Positions 1-9,701 of a DNA stretch of 64,000 nt are shown in pieces (position 1 is the stretch's first letter; the number at the start of each line of letters is the position of its first letter). A program made the position numbers and the translations under genes. This DNA is from Novosphingobium sp. B 225 (GTDB lineage: Bacteria; Pseudomonadota; Alphaproteobacteria; Sphingomonadales; Sphingomonadaceae). Under the pieces are notes generated by a model, which searched no databases, was not told the origin of the DNA, and saw only the letters and a list, made by a program, of their open reading frames with translations. The stretch is taken from the NCBI RefSeq assembly GCF_002198665.1, contig NZ_MWLM01000031.1, forward strand, positions 856-64,855, written 5' to 3'.

Positions 1-66
1 CTAATTACCCTTGGGCTTTGGCCCACGTTTGCCTGGCAGCAGAGGCTTGCCGCTTTGCTTTGCCAT
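1..66 (-). CDS. possible 21-residue basic microprotein
   Basis: A minus-strand ATG at 64-66 opens a 21-codon frame ending in TAG at position 1. The product is very basic and rich in Lys, Gly and Pro (it contains PGKRGPKPKGN). An in-frame ATG further upstream (103-105) would give 34 residues. No good Shine-Dalgarno sequence precedes either start. I do not recognise the family. Elongation factor Tu, a common upstream neighbour of rpsJ, is not present here, so this strand switch marks the left border of the ribosomal cluster. It may be a chance frame. Confidence 0.25.
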   Translation of the reverse strand: MAKQSGKPLLPGKRGPKPKGN

Positions 67-194
67 GGCAATTACGGTGACACGTCCGTAAACCCCTAAA
101 ATCATCGCCGTGGCTTGAATGTCGGACGGGGGCACGCAATAGCATGTCCCCGGTGAAGCTATCCGCCCCCACCGAAAATTCCCGAAATCAGCGC

Positions 195-223
195 TTGCGC
201 GAATCCCCCATGCTGTGTAGGGG
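195..223 (+). promoter_or_regulatory. candidate promoter of the S10 operon
   Basis: TTGCGC at 195-200 and TAGGGG at 218-223 are separated by 17 bases. A TG precedes the -10-like box, giving an extended -10. The predicted leader of about 55 nt contains a small hairpin (CGGGG 241-245 with CCCCG 253-257) before rpsJ. This is inference from spacing and box likeness only. Confidence 0.3.
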
Positions 224-283
224 CGCGGCTCGAATTTGGTCGGGGTGAAAGTCCCCGTGGCTCTTTCTCATCGGTAGGATACA

Positions 284-595
284 ATGGAAGCTCAGAATAT
301 TCGCATTCGTCTCAAGGCATTCGATCACCGCGTGCTTGATCAGGCGACCGGCGAAATTGCGGAAACCGCGCGTCGTACCGGCGCTCTGATCCGGGGCCCC
401 ATTCCTCTGCCGACGAAGATTGAGAAGTTCTGCGTCAACCGCGGACCGCACATCGACAAGAAGTCGCGTGAGCAGTTCGAAGTGCGCACCTACAAGCGTC
501 TGCTCGACATCGTGCAGCCGAACGCCACCACCGTGGACGCGCTGATGAAGCTCGACCTGGCGGCCGGCGTCAATGTTGAGATCAAGCTGGCCTAA
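284..595 (+). CDS. rpsJ: 30S ribosomal protein S10
   Basis: 103 residues, the usual S10 length, beginning [19 protein letters not shown] and containing the conserved [19 protein letters not shown] stretch of the extended loop that reaches the 30S head. S10 also serves as NusE in antitermination with NusB, which is encoded at 36449-36904. The start ATG has a GGTAGGA ribosome-binding site. It is the first gene of the superoperon here, but a long spacer of about 270 bases with several hairpins separates it from rplC. Confidence 0.98.
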   Translation: MEAQNIRIRLKAFDHRVLDQATGEIAETARRTGALIRGPIPLPTKIEKFCVNRGPHIDKKSREQFEVRTYKRLLDIVQPNATTVDALMKLDLAAGVNVEIKLA

Positions 596-615
596 GCAGC
601 GCGATCGAAAGTTTC

Positions 616-814
616 GGACCTCTCGGTCCTTTTCCTTCCGGGCTTCGGCCCGGCTCCTAGCAGGCCAGTTCTGCGACGAGACAGAGCCCCGGCGTGAGGC
701 CGGGGACACAAGGGATACCTCCGGGGCTTGCCCCGGGCATGCGTCCCCCGTCTCGCTCTCTCACTTGTGAGGGGGCACCCAGCCCGGACGGGGCTCGCAT
801 CACAAATTGGGCTG
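616..814 (+). other. hairpin array in the rpsJ-rplC spacer
   Basis: The 267-base spacer holds no gene. I see five GC-rich inverted repeats in series: GGACC/GGTCC (616-620 with 625-629), CCGGGC-TTCG-GCCCGG (638-653), CCCCGGC/GCCGGGG (687-693 with 699-705), CCGGGGC/GCCCCGG (721-727 with 730-736) and CAGCCC/GGGCTG (780-785 with 809-814). A pyrimidine-rich run (TCCTTTTCCTT) follows the first. They could terminate, attenuate or process the transcript, or form a leader for ribosomal-protein autocontrol. In Escherichia coli the L4-responsive leader lies before rpsJ, not after it. The function here is not established. Confidence 0.5.
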
Positions 815-862
815 GACACGCCTGTGGGGATGGTCCCTGCAGGCCTCTGTAGGAGAAGGATC

Positions 863-1621
863 ATGCGTACTGGCGTGATCGCAAAGAAGGTGGGGATGAC
901 CCGCCTGTTTCAGGACGATGGGCGGCACGTGCCCGTCACCGTTCTGGCTTTGGAAGATTGCCAGGTGGTTTCGGTCCGCACCGCTGAACGTGACGGTTAC
1001 GTCGCGGTTCAGCTGGGCGCCGGTGCTGCCAAGCAGAAGAATGTTGCCAAGCCGCAGCGTGAACATTTCGCCAAGGCGGAAGTGCCGCTGAAGCAGCAGG
1101 TTGTCGAATTCCGCGTTGCGGACGATGCCGTCCTTGAAGTTGGCGCGACGATCGCGGCCTCGCACTTTGCGGTGGGTCAGCTGGTCGACATTTCGGGCCA
1201 CACCCAGGGCAAGGGTTTCGCCGGGGCGATGAAGCGTTGGGGTTTCGGCGGTATGCGCGCCACCCACGGCGTTTCGATCAGCCACCGTGCCCACGGTTCG
1301 ACCGGTAACCGCCAGGATCCGGGCCGCGTCTTCAAGAACAAGAAGATGGCCGGCCACATGGGCGATCGCCAGCGCACTCAGCAGAACCTGGAAGTCGTGC
1401 GCGTCGATGACGAACGCGGGCTGATCTTCGTCAAGGGTTCGGTCCCCGGTTCGAAGAACGCCTGGCTGACCGTCAAGGATTCGGTCAAGGTCTCGCGCCA
1501 CGCCGAAGCGCCCTATCCCGCTGGCCTCAAGCAGGCCGCCAACAGCAATATCGCCGCTCCCGCTGATACCCCCGCCGAGGTGGTTGAAGCTCCGGAAGCC
1601 GGTGAAGGCCAGGAGGGCTAA
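863..1621 (+). CDS. rplC: 50S ribosomal protein L3
   Basis: 252 residues from the ATG at 863, which follows AGGAGAAGG and gives [20 protein letters not shown], the standard L3 start. An upstream in-frame start at 728 would fall inside the spacer hairpins and is rejected. The conserved [17 protein letters not shown] loop and the [13 protein letters not shown] segment, whose Gln is the known PrmB methylation site, are present. The protein binds 23S rRNA early in assembly. The C-terminus carries an Ala/Pro/Glu-rich tail of about 40 residues, typical of alphaproteobacteria. Confidence 0.97.
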   Translation: MRTGVIAKKVGMTRLFQDDGRHVPVTVLALEDCQVVSVRTAERDGYVAVQLGAGAAKQKNVAKPQREHFAKAEVPLKQQVVEFRVADDAVLEVGATIAASHFAVGQLVDISGHTQGKGFAGAMKRWGFGGMRATHGVSISHRAHGSTGNRQDPGRVFKNKKMAGHMGDRQRTQQNLEVVRVDDERGLIFVKGSVPGSKNAWLTVKDSVKVSRHAEAPYPAGLKQAANSNIAAPADTPAEVVEAPEAGEGQEG

Positions 1622-1624
1622 GTC

Positions 1625-2251
1625 GTGAAGGTAAAGCTTTCCAATCTCGATGGCAGCGCCGGCAAGGGCGACGTCGAACTGAATGATGACGTGTTCGGTC
1701 TTGAACCGCGCGCCGACATTCTGCACCGCGTTGTCACCTGGCAGCTCGAAAACCGTCGCGGCATCGCCCGCGCCACCCGCGAGCGTTCCGAAGTTGCCCG
1801 TACCGGCAAGAAGTTCGGCAACCAGAAGGGTGGCGGTACCGCCCGTCACGGCGACCGTGCAGCCCCCGTGTTCATCGGCGGCGGCAAGGCCCACGGCGCG
1901 CGCCGCCGTGAGTTTGACGTCTCGCTGAACAAGAAGGTCCGCGCGCTGGGTCTGAAGATGGCGCTGTCGTCCAAGGCCAAGGCCAACCTGGTTGTCGTCG
2001 ATACGCTCGACGTCAAGGATGCCAAGACCAAGGCCGTTGCCGCACAGCTCGCCAAGGCGAACTGGGGCAAGAAGGTGCTGGTGATCGATGGTGAAGCGGT
2101 GAACGCCGATTTCGCCCGCAGCGTCCGCAACCTGATCGGTGTCAACGTCCTCCCGGCGATCGGCGCGAACGTCTATGACATCCTGAAGCATGACACGCTG
2201 GTGCTGACGCGCGCCGCGGTCGAAAAGCTGGAGGCGCGTTTCAATGGCTAA
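1625..2251 (+). CDS. rplD: 50S ribosomal protein L4
   Basis: 208 residues from a GTG start three bases after the L3 stop. The exit-tunnel loop motif [11 protein letters not shown] is intact near residues 66-76. L4 lines the peptide exit tunnel. In enterobacteria it also represses its own operon by binding the S10 leader; whether that occurs here is unknown. The 3' end overlaps rplW by eight bases, suggesting translational coupling. Confidence 0.97.
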   Translation: MKVKLSNLDGSAGKGDVELNDDVFGLEPRADILHRVVTWQLENRRGIARATRERSEVARTGKKFGNQKGGGTARHGDRAAPVFIGGGKAHGARRREFDVSLNKKVRALGLKMALSSKAKANLVVVDTLDVKDAKTKAVAAQLAKANWGKKVLVIDGEAVNADFARSVRNLIGVNVLPAIGANVYDILKHDTLVLTRAAVEKLEARFNG

Positions 2252-2549
2252 GGAAGCAATCGACACGCGTCACTATGACGTGATCGTGGCTCCCCACATC
2301 ACTGAAAAGTCGACGCTGCTCAGCGAAAACAATGCCGTGGTCTTCAAGGTGGTCGAAAGCGCCACCAAGCCGCAGATCAAGGCTGCGGTCGAAGCCCTGT
2401 TCGACGTCAAGGTGGTCGCTGTGAACACCCTGACCCAGAAGGGCAAGACCAAGCGGTGGAAGGGCAAGCCCTATCGCCGTTCGGACGTCAAGAAGGCGAT
2501 CGTTCGTCTGGCTGAAGGCCAGTCGATCGACGTCACCAGCGGGATCTGA
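2244..2549 (+). CDS. rplW: 50S ribosomal protein L23
   Basis: 101 residues. L23 sits at the mouth of the exit tunnel and is the docking site for trigger factor and the signal recognition particle. The pattern [12 protein letters not shown] near the start and the basic [20 protein letters not shown] loop near residues 66-85 match the family. Its start lies within the end of rplD, so the two are probably translated together. Confidence 0.97.
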   Translation: MAKEAIDTRHYDVIVAPHITEKSTLLSENNAVVFKVVESATKPQIKAAVEALFDVKVVAVNTLTQKGKTKRWKGKPYRRSDVKKAIVRLAEGQSIDVTSGI

Positions 2550-2557
2550 GGCGCACC

Positions 2558-3394
2558 ATGGCACTCAAGAACTATAACCCGACCAGCCCCGCACGCCGCG
2601 GCCTGATCCTGGTCGACCGCTCGGCGCTGTGGAAGGGCAAGCCTGTCAAGGCGCTGACCGAAGGCAAGCGCAAGACCGGTGGCCGTAACAACAAGGGCCA
2701 CGTCACTTCGCGCGGGATCGCTGGCGGTCACAAGCAGAAGTACCGGTTCATCGATTTCAAGCGCCGCAAGTGGGACATGCCCGCGACTGTGGAACGCCTG
2801 GAATACGATCCCAACCGCACCGCGTTCATCGCGCTGGTCAAGTACACCGATGGTGAACAGGCCTATATCATTGCGCCGCAGCGGCTTGCCGTTGGCGACA
2901 CGGTGATTGCCGGTGAAAAGACCGACGTGAAGCCGGGCAACGCGATGCTGCTCAGCCAGATGCCGGTTGGCACCATCTGCCACAACGTGGAAATGAAGCC
3001 GGGCAAGGGCGGGCAGATCGCCCGTTCGGCCGGGACTTATGTCCAGGTAGTGGGCCGTGACCGCGGCATGGTGATCGCGCGCCTCAATTCGGGCGAGCAG
3101 CGTTACCTGCGCGGCGATTGCATGGGCACGATCGGTGCGGTGTCGAACCCCGACAACCAGAACACCAATCTCGCCAAGGCTGGCCGCAACCGCTGGAAGG
3201 GCATCCGCCCGCTGACCCGCGGCGTCGCCAAGAACCCGGTCGACCACCCGCACGGTGGTGGTGAAGGCCGCACCTCGGGTGGCCGTCATCCGGTAACCCC
3301 GTGGGGCAAGCCGACCAAGGGTGCCCGTACCCGCAACAACAAGCAGACGGACAAGATGATTATCCGTTCGCGTCACGCGAAGAAGAAGAGGTAA
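2558..3394 (+). CDS. rplB: 50S ribosomal protein L2
   Basis: 278 residues, full length. L2 is a primary 23S-binding protein close to the peptidyl transferase centre. The signature [18 protein letters not shown] with the essential histidine lies near residues 228-245. It starts eight bases after rplW, in the standard order L3-L4-L23-L2. Confidence 0.98.
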   Translation: MALKNYNPTSPARRGLILVDRSALWKGKPVKALTEGKRKTGGRNNKGHVTSRGIAGGHKQKYRFIDFKRRKWDMPATVERLEYDPNRTAFIALVKYTDGEQAYIIAPQRLAVGDTVIAGEKTDVKPGNAMLLSQMPVGTICHNVEMKPGKGGQIARSAGTYVQVVGRDRGMVIARLNSGEQRYLRGDCMGTIGAVSNPDNQNTNLAKAGRNRWKGIRPLTRGVAKNPVDHPHGGGEGRTSGGRHPVTPWGKPTKGARTRNNKQTDKMIIRSRHAKKKR

Positions 3395-3400
3395 GCCACC

Positions 3401-3679
3401 ATGGCACGTTCCGTCTGGAAAGGCCCCTTCGTCGACCTGCACCTGCTGAAAAAGGCGGAAGCCATGCAGGATCAGGGCACCCGCGCCAGTCCGATCAAGA
3501 CCTGGTCGCGTCGTTCGACGATCCTGCCGCAGTTCGTTGGTTTGACGTTCAACGTCTACAACGGTCACAAGTTCATCCCCGTCTCGGTCAACGAAGACAT
3601 GGTCGGCCACAAGCTTGGTGAATTTGCGCCCACGCGCACCTTCCCCGGCCACGCTGCCGACAAGAAGGGCAAGCGCTAA
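3401..3679 (+). CDS. rpsS: 30S ribosomal protein S19
   Basis: 92 residues beginning [18 protein letters not shown], typical of S19, with the later [16 protein letters not shown] motif. S19 lies in the 30S head and contacts the A-site tRNA region. Its TAA stop shares one base with the ATG of rplV, so reinitiation is likely. Confidence 0.98.
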   Translation: MARSVWKGPFVDLHLLKKAEAMQDQGTRASPIKTWSRRSTILPQFVGLTFNVYNGHKFIPVSVNEDMVGHKLGEFAPTRTFPGHAADKKGKR

Positions 3680-4068
3680 TGGGCAAGGCAAAAGCTCCGC
3701 GCCGCGTTGGTGACAACGAGGCCCTCTCGGTCGGCACCACGATCCGTGGCTCGGCCCAGAAGCTCAACCTGGTCGCGACTCTGATCCGCGGCAAAAAGGT
3801 TGAGGAAGCGATGAACATTCTCGCTTTCTCGAAGCGGGCGATGGCGGTCGATGCGCGCAAGGTGCTCGCTTCGGCGATCGCCAATGCGGAAAACAACCAC
3901 AACCTGGATGTTGACGCACTGGTCGTGGCCGAAGCCAGCGTTGGCAAGTCGATCACGATGAAGCGGTTCCACACCCGTGGCCGTGGCAAGTCGACCCGCA
4001 TCCTCAAGCCGTTCAGCCGGCTGCGGATCGTGGTTCGCGAAGTCACCGAACAAGCAGGGGAGGCCTGA
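3679..4068 (+). CDS. rplV: 50S ribosomal protein L22
   Basis: 129 residues. The beta-hairpin that reaches into the exit tunnel is represented by the [16 protein letters not shown] segment near residues 97-112, a region where changes give macrolide resistance in other bacteria. The start is coupled to rpsS by a one-base overlap. Confidence 0.97.
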   Translation: MGKAKAPRRVGDNEALSVGTTIRGSAQKLNLVATLIRGKKVEEAMNILAFSKRAMAVDARKVLASAIANAENNHNLDVDALVVAEASVGKSITMKRFHTRGRGKSTRILKPFSRLRIVVREVTEQAGEA

Positions 4069-4071
4069 TCC

Positions 4072-4782
4072 ATGGGTCATAAATCCAATCCCATCGGGCT
4101 GCGTCTCCAGATCAACCGGACCTGGGACAGCCGTTGGTACGCCGAAGGCAAAAGCTACGGAAAGCTGCTTGAGGAAGACCTCAAGATGCGCAAGTTCATC
4201 ATGGAAACGCTGCCCCAGGCCGCGATTTCGAAAGTGGTGATCGAGCGTCCGGCCAAGCTGTGCCGCGTGTCGATCTATGCCGCCCGTCCGGGCGTGATCA
4301 TCGGCAAGAAGGGCGCGGACATCGAAAAGCTGCGTTCGCAGCTGGCCAAGATGACCGACAGCGACGTCAAGCTGAACATCGTTGAAATCCGCAAGCCGGA
4401 AATCGACGCCAAGCTGGTTGCTCAGGGCATTGCCGATCAGCTGATCCGCCGCGTTGCCTTCCGCCGTGCGATGAAGCGCGCGATGCAGTCGGCCATGCGC
4501 CTGGGTGCCGAAGGCATCAAGGTGGTGTGCGGCGGCCGTCTCGGCGGCGCTGAAATCGCCCGTGTCGAACAGTACCGCGAAGGCCGTGTGCCGCTGCACA
4601 CCCTGCGCGCCAACATCGACTACGCCGAAGCCGAAGCGCTGACCACTTATGGCATCATCGGTATCAAGGTGTGGGTGTTCAAGGGCGAAATCCTTGGCCA
4701 CGACCCGATGGCGCAGGACCGGCTGATGATGGAAGCCCAGACCTCGGGCGTCCGTCCGGCGCGTGAAGACCGCAGGAACTAA
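4072..4782 (+). CDS. rpsC: 30S ribosomal protein S3
   Basis: 236 residues with the start [12 protein letters not shown], a KH domain with the [15 protein letters not shown] motif near residues 75-89, and a C-terminal domain with the [10 protein letters not shown] motif. S3 forms part of the mRNA entry tunnel. It begins three bases after rplV. Confidence 0.98.
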   Translation: MGHKSNPIGLRLQINRTWDSRWYAEGKSYGKLLEEDLKMRKFIMETLPQAAISKVVIERPAKLCRVSIYAARPGVIIGKKGADIEKLRSQLAKMTDSDVKLNIVEIRKPEIDAKLVAQGIADQLIRRVAFRRAMKRAMQSAMRLGAEGIKVVCGGRLGGAEIARVEQYREGRVPLHTLRANIDYAEAEALTTYGIIGIKVWVFKGEILGHDPMAQDRLMMEAQTSGVRPAREDRRN

Positions 4783-4785
4783 GTC

Positions 4786-5220
4786 ATGCTGCAACCGAAG
4801 AAAACCAAGTTCCGCAAGGCCTTCAAGGGCCGGATCAAGGGCGACGCCAAGGGCGGCACCGATCTGAACTTCGGCTCCTATGGCCTCAAGGCTCTGGAAC
4901 CGGAACGGATCACCGCGCGTCAGATCGAAGCGGCTCGCCGTGCGATCACTCGCCACATCAAGCGCCAGGGCCGTCTCTGGATCCGCGTCTTCCCGGACGT
5001 GCCGGTTTCGAAGAAGCCTGCCGAAGTCCGTCAGGGCAAGGGCAAGGGCTCGATCGAATACTGGGCAGCTCGCGTCAAGCCGGGCCGCATCCTGTTCGAA
5101 CTCGATGGCGTTGCCGGTCCGCTTGCTGCCGAGGCGTTCAGCCGTGCAGCGATGAAGCTGCCGATCAAGACCAAGGTGATCGCCCGTCTCGGTGACACCA
5201 GCCACCTCGGAGGTGAATGA
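4786..5220 (+). CDS. rplP: 50S ribosomal protein L16
   Basis: 144 residues beginning [17 protein letters not shown]16 organises the A-site region of 23S rRNA. The family motif [16 protein letters not shown] appears as [20 protein letters not shown]. The stop overlaps the start of rpmC. Confidence 0.98.
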   Translation: MLQPKKTKFRKAFKGRIKGDAKGGTDLNFGSYGLKALEPERITARQIEAARRAITRHIKRQGRLWIRVFPDVPVSKKPAEVRQGKGKGSIEYWAARVKPGRILFELDGVAGPLAAEAFSRAAMKLPIKTKVIARLGDTSHLGGE

Positions 5221-5423
5221 TGGCCAAGGCTGAAGATCTGCGCGCGAAGAGCGACGACCAGCTGACCGCTGACCTGGGCGAACTGAAGCGCGAGGCGTTC
5301 AACCTGCGTTTCCAGGCTGCGACCAATCAGCTGGAACGCCCGGCGCGCATCAAGGAAGTGCGTCGCGACATCGCCCGCATCAAGACGCTGCAGGGCGAAC
5401 GCGCCCGCACCGTAGCGAAGTAA
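5220..5423 (+). CDS. rpmC: 50S ribosomal protein L29
   Basis: 67 residues of alpha-helical character with [17 protein letters not shown], the L29 signature. Two adjacent ATG codons (5217 and 5220) are both possible. The GGAGGTG site at 5209-5215 and the usual MAK start favour 5220. L29 sits beside L23 at the tunnel exit. Confidence 0.96.
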   Translation: MAKAEDLRAKSDDQLTADLGELKREAFNLRFQAATNQLERPARIKEVRRDIARIKTLQGERARTVAK

Positions 5424-5433
5424 GGAGCCCACG

Positions 5434-5703
5434 ATGCCCAAGCGTATCCTGATCGGGACCGTGGTTTCCGACAAGACCGACAAGACCGTGGTCGTGAAGG
5501 TCGAACGCAAGGTGAAGCACCCGCTCTACGGGAAGATCATCCGTCGTTCGAAGAAGTATCATGCCCACGACGAAGACAACGCCTACAAGACCGGCGAAAC
5601 CGTGCGGATCGAAGAGACCCGCCCGCTTTCGAAGCTCAAGAACTGGACGGTGGTTGAGCGGGTGACCGCTGGCAAGACCGCTGCGGTTGAGGCTGACGTT
5701 TAA
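5434..5703 (+). CDS. rpsQ: 30S ribosomal protein S17
   Basis: 89 residues beginning [19 protein letters not shown], with the OB-fold motif [23 protein letters not shown]17 is a primary 16S-binding protein. A 64-base spacer with no further gene follows before rplN. Confidence 0.98.
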   Translation: MPKRILIGTVVSDKTDKTVVVKVERKVKHPLYGKIIRRSKKYHAHDEDNAYKTGETVRIEETRPLSKLKNWTVVERVTAGKTAAVEADV

Positions 5704-5767
5704 GTCAAAGAAGCTTTTTGGAACTGCCGGACTGGTTTCGGCAAGCCACTAGGAAGGAACCGGATCA

Positions 5768-6136
5768 ATGATCCAGATGCAATCCCAGCTCGACGTCGCT
5801 GACAACAGCGGCGCCAAGCGCGTCCAGTGCATCAAGGTGCTGGGCGGCTCAAAGCGCCGGACTGCCGGCGTGGGCGACATCATCGTGGTGTCGGTCAAGG
5901 AAGCGCAGCCCCGCACCAAGGTGAAGAAGGGCGACGTCCACCGTGCCGTCATCGTTCGCACCCGCAAGGAAGTGCGCCGTACCGATGGCAGCGTGATCCG
6001 TTTCGACAGCAATGCTGCCGTGCTGATCAACAAGAACGCCGAACCCATCGGCACCCGTATCTTCGGCCCCGTGGTCCGCGAACTGCGCGGCAAGGGCTAT
6101 ATGAAGATCATCAGCCTTGCGCCGGAGGTGCTGTAA
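5768..6136 (+). CDS. rplN: 50S ribosomal protein L14
   Basis: 122 residues beginning [18 protein letters not shown], the L14 hallmark. It forms an intersubunit bridge. An AGGAAGGA site precedes the ATG. The last base of its stop is the first base of the rplX start. Confidence 0.98.
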   Translation: MIQMQSQLDVADNSGAKRVQCIKVLGGSKRRTAGVGDIIVVSVKEAQPRTKVKKGDVHRAVIVRTRKEVRRTDGSVIRFDSNAAVLINKNAEPIGTRIFGPVVRELRGKGYMKIISLAPEVL

Positions 6137-6450
6137 TGGCCGCCGCTAAGATCAAGAAGGGCGACAGCGTTGTCGTTCGTTCGGGCAAGGACAAGGGCCG
6201 CACCGGCACTGTCCTTCAGGTCATGCCCAAGGAAGGCAAGGTTGTGGTTGCCGGCGTTAATGTCGCTGCCCGCCACCGTAAGCCGACCCAGGTGAACCCG
6301 CAGGGCGGGATCGAACGCCGCGAAGCGCCGATGGCAATCTCGAAGGTCGGTCTGGCCGTCGATGGCAAGCCCTCGCGCGTTCGCTTCGAAACCAAGGACG
6401 GAAAGAAGGTCCGCGTGGCCGTGAAGTCCGGGGAGACGATCGATGGCTGA
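6136..6450 (+). CDS. rplX: 50S ribosomal protein L24
   Basis: 104 residues from the ATG at 6136 ([21 protein letters not shown]). Longer in-frame readings enter rplN and lack similarity. The KOW motif lies at residues 6-33. L24 is an assembly initiator for the 50S subunit. It overlaps rplE by eight bases. Confidence 0.97.
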   Translation: MAAAKIKKGDSVVVRSGKDKGRTGTVLQVMPKEGKVVVAGVNVAARHRKPTQVNPQGGIERREAPMAISKVGLAVDGKPSRVRFETKDGKKVRVAVKSGETIDG

Positions 6451-7021
6451 CAAGTACGTTCCGCGTCTGCGCACCAAGTATGACGCTGACATCGCCAAGG
6501 CGATGACCGAAAAGTTCGGTTACAAGAACCACATGGAAGTGCCCAAGATCGAGAAGATCACGATCAACATGGGCGTTGGCGAAGGCAGCCAGGACAAGAA
6601 GAAGGTCACGACTGCCGCCGCTGAAATGGAGCTGATTGCTGGCCAGAAGCCCGTGATCACCAAGGCGAAGAAGTCGATCGCGCAGTTCAAGCTGCGTGAA
6701 GGCATGCCGATCGGTTGCAAGGTTACCCTGCGCCGTGAACGCATGTACGAATTCCTCGACCGGTTGATCACTGTGGCGATGCCCCGCATCCGCGACTTCC
6801 GTGGTCTGAACGCCAAGTCGTTCGACGGCCGTGGCAACTATGCCATGGGCCTGAAAGAGCAGATCATCTTCCCCGAGATCAGCTACGACCAGATCGAGAA
6901 GGTGCGTGGGATGGATATCATCATCACCACCACCGCCAAGACCGACGACGAAGCGCGCGAACTGCTTCGCCTGTTCGGGTTCCCGTTCCCGGCTGAAGCC
7001 GAAACCGCTGAAGCGGCCTGA
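6443..7021 (+). CDS. rplE: 50S ribosomal protein L5
   Basis: 192 residues with the motifs [27 protein letters not shown] and [21 protein letters not shown]5 binds 5S rRNA and contacts the P-site tRNA. It ends with an acidic Ala/Glu tail. A 20-base spacer follows before rpsN. Confidence 0.98.
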   Translation: MADKYVPRLRTKYDADIAKAMTEKFGYKNHMEVPKIEKITINMGVGEGSQDKKKVTTAAAEMELIAGQKPVITKAKKSIAQFKLREGMPIGCKVTLRRERMYEFLDRLITVAMPRIRDFRGLNAKSFDGRGNYAMGLKEQIIFPEISYDQIEKVRGMDIIITTTAKTDDEARELLRLFGFPFPAEAETAEAA

Positions 7022-7041
7022 GATAGAGAGAGCTTAAGTCC

Positions 7042-7347
7042 ATGGCGAAACTGAGTTCCGTAAACAAGAACGAGAAGCGCAAGCTGCTCGTCAAGAAGTA
7101 CGCGGCCAAGTACGCGAAGCTGAAGGCGATTGCCGACGACAAGACCGTCGACGATACCGAACGCCTGATCGCGCGTCTGAAGCTTGCCGAAATCCCCCGC
7201 AACGGCAACCCGACCCGGGTTCGCAACCGCTGCGCCACCACCGGCCGCCCCCGCGGCTACTATCGCAAGTTCGGCCTTTGTCGTGTTGAGCTGCGGGACA
7301 AGGGCAACAAGGGCCTTATCCCCGGTCTGACGAAGTCGAGCTGGTAA
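7042..7347 (+). CDS. rpsN: 30S ribosomal protein S14 (zinc-free type)
   Basis: 101 residues with [21 protein letters not shown] near residues 56-76. It is the longer form without the paired CxxC zinc knuckles, as is usual in Proteobacteria. It lies in the 30S head next to S3 and S10. Confidence 0.97.
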   Translation: MAKLSSVNKNEKRKLLVKKYAAKYAKLKAIADDKTVDDTERLIARLKLAEIPRNGNPTRVRNRCATTGRPRGYYRKFGLCRVELRDKGNKGLIPGLTKSSW

Positions 7348-7359
7348 GGATCCAAAGCG

Positions 7360-7755
7360 ATGGCATTGACCGATCCCCTGGGTGATATGCTCACCCGCAT
7401 CCGTAACGGCCAGCGTGCGAAGAAGGACTCTGTCCTTTCGCCGGCTTCGAAGCTGCGCGCCCGCGTGCTCGAAGTGCTGCAGCGCGAAGGCTATATCCGT
7501 GGTTACAGCGAGGACGCCACTGGCGCCCATCCGCAGCTGCGCATCGAACTGAAGTATTTCGAAGGCGAGCCTGCGATCAAGCACGTGGCCCGTGTCTCCA
7601 AGCCCGGTCGCCGGGTCTACTCGGGTTCCAAGGAACTCCCGGTGATCCGCAATGGCCTGGGTATCACCATCGTCTCGACGCCGCGCGGTGTGCTTTCGGA
7701 TGCCGAAGCGCGCGCGCAGAATGTCGGTGGCGAAGTGCTGGCGGAGGTGTTCTGA
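7360..7755 (+). CDS. rpsH: 30S ribosomal protein S8
   Basis: 131 residues beginning [18 protein letters not shown], with the C-terminal [19 protein letters not shown]-binding motif. S8 organises the central domain of 16S rRNA and is the known spc-operon repressor in E. coli by binding rplE mRNA. No obvious S8-site mimic was recognised here by eye. The stop overlaps rplF by one base. Confidence 0.98.
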   Translation: MALTDPLGDMLTRIRNGQRAKKDSVLSPASKLRARVLEVLQREGYIRGYSEDATGAHPQLRIELKYFEGEPAIKHVARVSKPGRRVYSGSKELPVIRNGLGITIVSTPRGVLSDAEARAQNVGGEVLAEVF

Positions 7756-8288
7756 TGAGCCGCATCGGCAAGAAGCCGGTTGTTGTCCCCGGCGGCGTTA
7801 CCGCCGCGATCGCGGACGGCATCCTCACCGTCAAGGGGCCCAAGGGCACCCTCTCGCTCACCATGCGCGACGAAATCAGCTATACGCTGGACGACGGCAG
7901 CATCCAGGTGAAGCCCGCCAATGCGACCAAGCAGGCCCGGGCGTTCTGGGGCATGCAGCGCACGCTGGTTGACAATCTGGTCACCGGGGTAACCGAAGGT
8001 TACACCAAGGTGCTGGAAATCACCGGCGTCGGCTACCGCGCCAATGCTCAGGGCAAGAACCTGAAGCTGCAGCTCGGCTACAGCCATGACGTCGATTTCG
8101 CCGTGCCGGAAGGCATCGAAATCAAGACGCCCGACAACACCACGATCGAGATCTCGGGCATCGACAAGCAGAAGGTCGGCCAGGTTGCGGCCGAAATTCG
8201 CCGGTGGCGGAAGCCTGAACCCTACAAGGGCAAGGGCATCAAGTACCGCGGCGAGTTCATCTTCCGCAAGGAAGGGAAGAAGAAGTAA
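7755..8288 (+). CDS. rplF: 50S ribosomal protein L6
   Basis: 177 residues beginning [15 protein letters not shown], with the C-terminal signature [15 protein letters not shown]6 supports the factor-binding region near the sarcin-ricin loop. One-base overlaps link it to rpsH and rplR. Confidence 0.98.
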   Translation: MSRIGKKPVVVPGGVTAAIADGILTVKGPKGTLSLTMRDEISYTLDDGSIQVKPANATKQARAFWGMQRTLVDNLVTGVTEGYTKVLEITGVGYRANAQGKNLKLQLGYSHDVDFAVPEGIEIKTPDNTTIEISGIDKQKVGQVAAEIRRWRKPEPYKGKGIKYRGEFIFRKEGKKK

Positions 8289-8638
8289 TGGCCAAGCTGT
8301 CCCTTTTCGAGCGCCGCCGTCGGCGCGTTCGCACCGCGCTCAAGGCGCGCGCTGGTGGCCGTCCGCGGCTTTCGGTGCACCGTTCGGGCCGTCACATCTA
8401 CGCCCAGATCATCGACGATGCGGCAGGCCGCACCATCGTTTCGGCAAGCTCGCTGACCAAAGGCAGCAAGACCGCCGGCGCGAACGTCGATGCCGCAGCT
8501 ACGGTGGGCAAGACCCTGGCCGAAGCTGCCAAGAAGGCTGGCGTGACTGCCGTCGTGTTCGATCGCGGCGGCTTCCTGTTCCATGGCCGCGTCAAGGCGC
8601 TGGCTGACGCTGCGCGTGAAGGCGGGCTGGAGTTCTAA
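8288..8638 (+). CDS. rplR: 50S ribosomal protein L18
   Basis: 116 residues with the motif [18 protein letters not shown] and the C-terminal [28 protein letters not shown] ending (quoted in part: [17 protein letters not shown]). L18 binds 5S rRNA with L5. It is tightly coupled to its neighbours. Confidence 0.97.
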   Translation: MAKLSLFERRRRRVRTALKARAGGRPRLSVHRSGRHIYAQIIDDAAGRTIVSASSLTKGSKTAGANVDAAATVGKTLAEAAKKAGVTAVVFDRGGFLFHGRVKALADAAREGGLEF

Positions 8639-8639
8639 G

Positions 8640-9371
8640 ATGGCTGACGAAACCAACATTGAAGCCGAAGGCGTCGTTGCCGAAGTGGCTGCTGCTGCCC
8701 CCGAGGGTGGCGATCGTGATGGCGGCCGTGGCCGTGGTCGCGGGCGTGGCGGAAATGATCGTGGCGGCAATGACCGCGGGCAGCGTGGCCGTGGCCGCGA
8801 TGATCGCCGGGGCCGTGGCGGCGACGAGGATGGTGGCGAGGAGCTGATCGAAAAGCTCGTCCACATCAACCGCGTTTCCAAGACCGTGAAGGGCGGCAAG
8901 CGCTTTGGCTTTGCTGCACTGGTCGTGGTCGGTGACGGCAAGGGCCGGGTCGGCTTTGGCCATGGCAAGGCCCGCGAAGTGCCGGAAGCCATCACCAAGG
9001 CGACGGCTGCTGCCAAGAAGAAGATGGTCCGCGTTCCGCTCAAGGAAGGCCGCACCCTGCATCACGATTGCAAGGGCCGGTTCGGCGCTGGCAAGGTGAA
9101 CCTGCGTTCGGCTCCGGCCGGGACCGGGATCATCGCGGGTGGCCCGATGCGCGCCGTCTTTGAAAGCCTGGGCGTGGCCGACGTGGTGACCAAGTCGGTC
9201 GGCACCAGCAACCCCTACAACATGATCCGCGCCACTTTCGACGGCCTGGTCAACCAGACTTCGCCGAAGTCGGTCGCCCAGCGTCGCGGAAAGAAAGTCG
9301 CCGACCTGCTGGGTCGGGGCGGTGCGAGCGCGGCGGAAGCAGAAGCTGCCGCCGATGCGATTGTGGAGTAA
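8640..9371 (+). CDS. rpsE: 30S ribosomal protein S5 with Arg/Gly-rich N-terminal extension
   Basis: 243 residues from the ATG at 8640, one base after the rplR stop codon; this is longer than the roughly 167 residues of E. coli S5. Residues 1-21 are acidic and Ala-rich. Residues 22-66 are a low-complexity Gly/Arg/Asp tract of repeated RGRG and NDRGG units. The S5 core begins at about residue 67 with the double-stranded-RNA-binding domain ([18 protein letters not shown]) and ends with the S5 C-terminal domain ([18 protein letters not shown]). S5 takes part in decoding accuracy and mRNA unwinding. An RG tract suggests extra RNA contacts, but that is inference. Confidence 0.97.
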   Translation: MADETNIEAEGVVAEVAAAAPEGGDRDGGRGRGRGRGGNDRGGNDRGQRGRGRDDRRGRGGDEDGGEELIEKLVHINRVSKTVKGGKRFGFAALVVVGDGKGRVGFGHGKAREVPEAITKATAAAKKKMVRVPLKEGRTLHHDCKGRFGAGKVNLRSAPAGTGIIAGGPMRAVFESLGVADVVTKSVGTSNPYNMIRATFDGLVNQTSPKSVAQRRGKKVADLLGRGGASAAEAEAAADAIVE

Positions 9372-9377
9372 TTGACC

Positions 9378-9554
9378 ATGGCGAAGATCAAGATCAAGCA
9401 GATCGGTTCGCCGATCCGCCGCCCGGAAAGCCAGAAGAAGATTCTGATCGGCCTGGGCCTGGGCAAGATGCACCGCGTGGTGGAACTGGAAGACACCGCC
9501 GAAGTGCGCGGTGCCATTGCCAAGCTGCCGCACATGGTGGCCGTGGTCGACTGA
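9378..9554 (+). CDS. rpmD: 50S ribosomal protein L30
   Basis: 58 residues from the ATG at 9378 ([20 protein letters not shown]); a TTG at 9372 is also in frame but is less likely. It has the normal L30 length and the [16 protein letters not shown] motif. In most bacteria rplO follows within a few bases. Here a terminator and three acyltransferase genes intervene. Confidence 0.97.
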   Translation: MAKIKIKQIGSPIRRPESQKKILIGLGLGKMHRVVELEDTAEVRGAIAKLPHMVAVVD

Positions 9555-9580
9555 CCCGGCGCCAATGCGCTGCCAACCGG

Positions 9581-9607
9581 AAAGCCGGGCCGCAAGGTCC
9601 GGCTTTT
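9581..9607 (+). terminator. intrinsic terminator after rpmD
   Basis: An 11-bp stem (9581-9591 with 9596-9606, one G-U pair) closes on a GCAA tetraloop and runs into TTTT. It should stop much of the transcription coming from the S10-spc genes, which implies that rplO-secY-adk have another promoter or depend on read-through. Confidence 0.8.
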
Positions 9608-9701
9608 CGCGTTTCGGGCCAGCGCGTCTCCGGCTGTGGTGACCGCGCGTTAACCATGTTCGCCTATGCCAGTGCACTCGTGACGCGGCGGAGCAGTGTG
9701 A

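Noticed and set aside
800..2266. Long minus-strand open frame of 488 codons opposite rplC and rplD
   Set aside because: It mirrors the codon bias of highly expressed GC-rich ribosomal genes; no family-like sequence or ribosome-binding site.
3676..5205. Minus-strand open frame of 509 codons opposite rplV, rpsC and rplP
   Set aside because: Shadow of three certain ribosomal genes; low-complexity translation.
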